Below, piece by piece: positions 58,246-58,277 of a stretch of DNA of 58,277 bases. Source of the DNA: Schwartzia sp. (in: firmicutes). Lineage in GTDB: Bacteria; Bacillota; Negativicutes; Selenomonadales; Selenomonadaceae. The translations under genes and the position numbers were made by a program. Each line of letters starts with the position of its first letter. Position 1 is the stretch's first letter. The notes under the pieces were generated by a model. It was given only the letters and a program-made list of their open reading frames with translations. It ran no database searches and was not told the DNA's origin. The DNA lies in assembly GCA_017444395.1 (NCBI GenBank), contig JAFSWT010000034.1, positions 1-58,277 of the forward strand, read 5' to 3'.

Positions 58246-58277
58246 CTCGAAGTGCAGTGGTCTCCTTCCGGCTCGCA

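Larger units (their letters stand above)
57936..58277. other. Right-edge intergenic region
   Basis: 342 bp without a gene. It holds the promoter of the glycan genes (57972-58000), a terminator for a gene beyond the window (58013-58038), a palindromic unit (58103-58157) and a 13-bp imperfect direct repeat (58210-58245). Confidence 0.7.

Overview
This GC-rich window of 58.3 kb looks like chromosome from a Negativicutes (Selenomonadales-type) bacterium, the Firmicutes lineage that keeps an outer membrane. The Firmicutes side is seen in an L27 protein with a cleavable N-terminal extension beside its Prp protease, a low-GC-type rpoC N-terminus with a TTG start, and many TTG or GTG starts preceded by strong Shine-Dalgarno sequences. 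The diderm side is seen in a complete minCDE set behind mreBCD-mrdA and in a WbaP-type glycan locus. Succinyl-CoA synthetase fits succinate/propionate metabolism. The family cannot be fixed from this sequence. I see no tRNA, rRNA, CRISPR array, IS element or prophage.

Layout. (1) 1-3.3 kb, minus strand: the rplU-prp-rpmA-obg-yhbY-proB operon behind a near-consensus promoter. (2) 3.4-7.1 kb, minus: dnaX, a solitary Phd/YefM-type antitoxin, and a polar amino-acid ABC ATPase and permease. (3) 7.4-16.8 kb, plus: mreB-mreC-mreD-mrdA with an intrinsic-terminator hairpin before mrdA, then minC-minD-minE, then ahcY-mtaD for S-adenosylhomocysteine recycling. (4) 17-26.4 kb: a signalling island. A minus operon encodes an HD-GYP response regulator, two membrane-anchored BMP/PnrA-like binding proteins and a hybrid histidine kinase with an HPt domain. 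A divergent plus operon encodes two AgrC-like sensor proteins and a LytTR regulator. (5) 26.5-30.5 kb, minus: sucC-sucD, and an HD-domain hydrolase followed by meso-diaminopimelate dehydrogenase. (6) 30.6-38.8 kb, minus: rpoB-rpoC with a 300-nt leader that contains a terminator-like hairpin. (7) 38.9-46.8 kb: a secreted GH18 protein, rpsF-ssb-rpsR, two zinc-ribbon proteins and a run of poorly known genes. (8) 46.9-58 kb, minus: surface-glycan genes, with manA, a WbaP-like initiating transferase and several unusual multidomain glycosyltransferases. Palindromic intergenic elements lie at 55.3 and 58.1 kb.

The most interesting part is 22.8-26.4 kb. The two tandem AgrC-like proteins are paralogues with complementary defects. 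The first keeps the phosphoacceptor His (H266) but has lost the ATP-binding N-box Asn and the whole G-box. The second keeps intact N- and G-boxes but has Gly (G261) where the His should be. Their reading frames overlap, so they look like two halves of one obligate heteromeric histidine kinase, feeding a LytTR regulator whose start codon overlaps the second kinase's stop. An 11-bp direct repeat with a 20-bp period sits between the two divergent promoters and is a candidate regulator site linking both operons. The neighbouring operon looks like a complete phosphorelay (BMP sensors, hybrid kinase with REC and HPt, HD-GYP output) that could tie a ligand, perhaps a nucleoside, to cyclic-di-GMP turnover.
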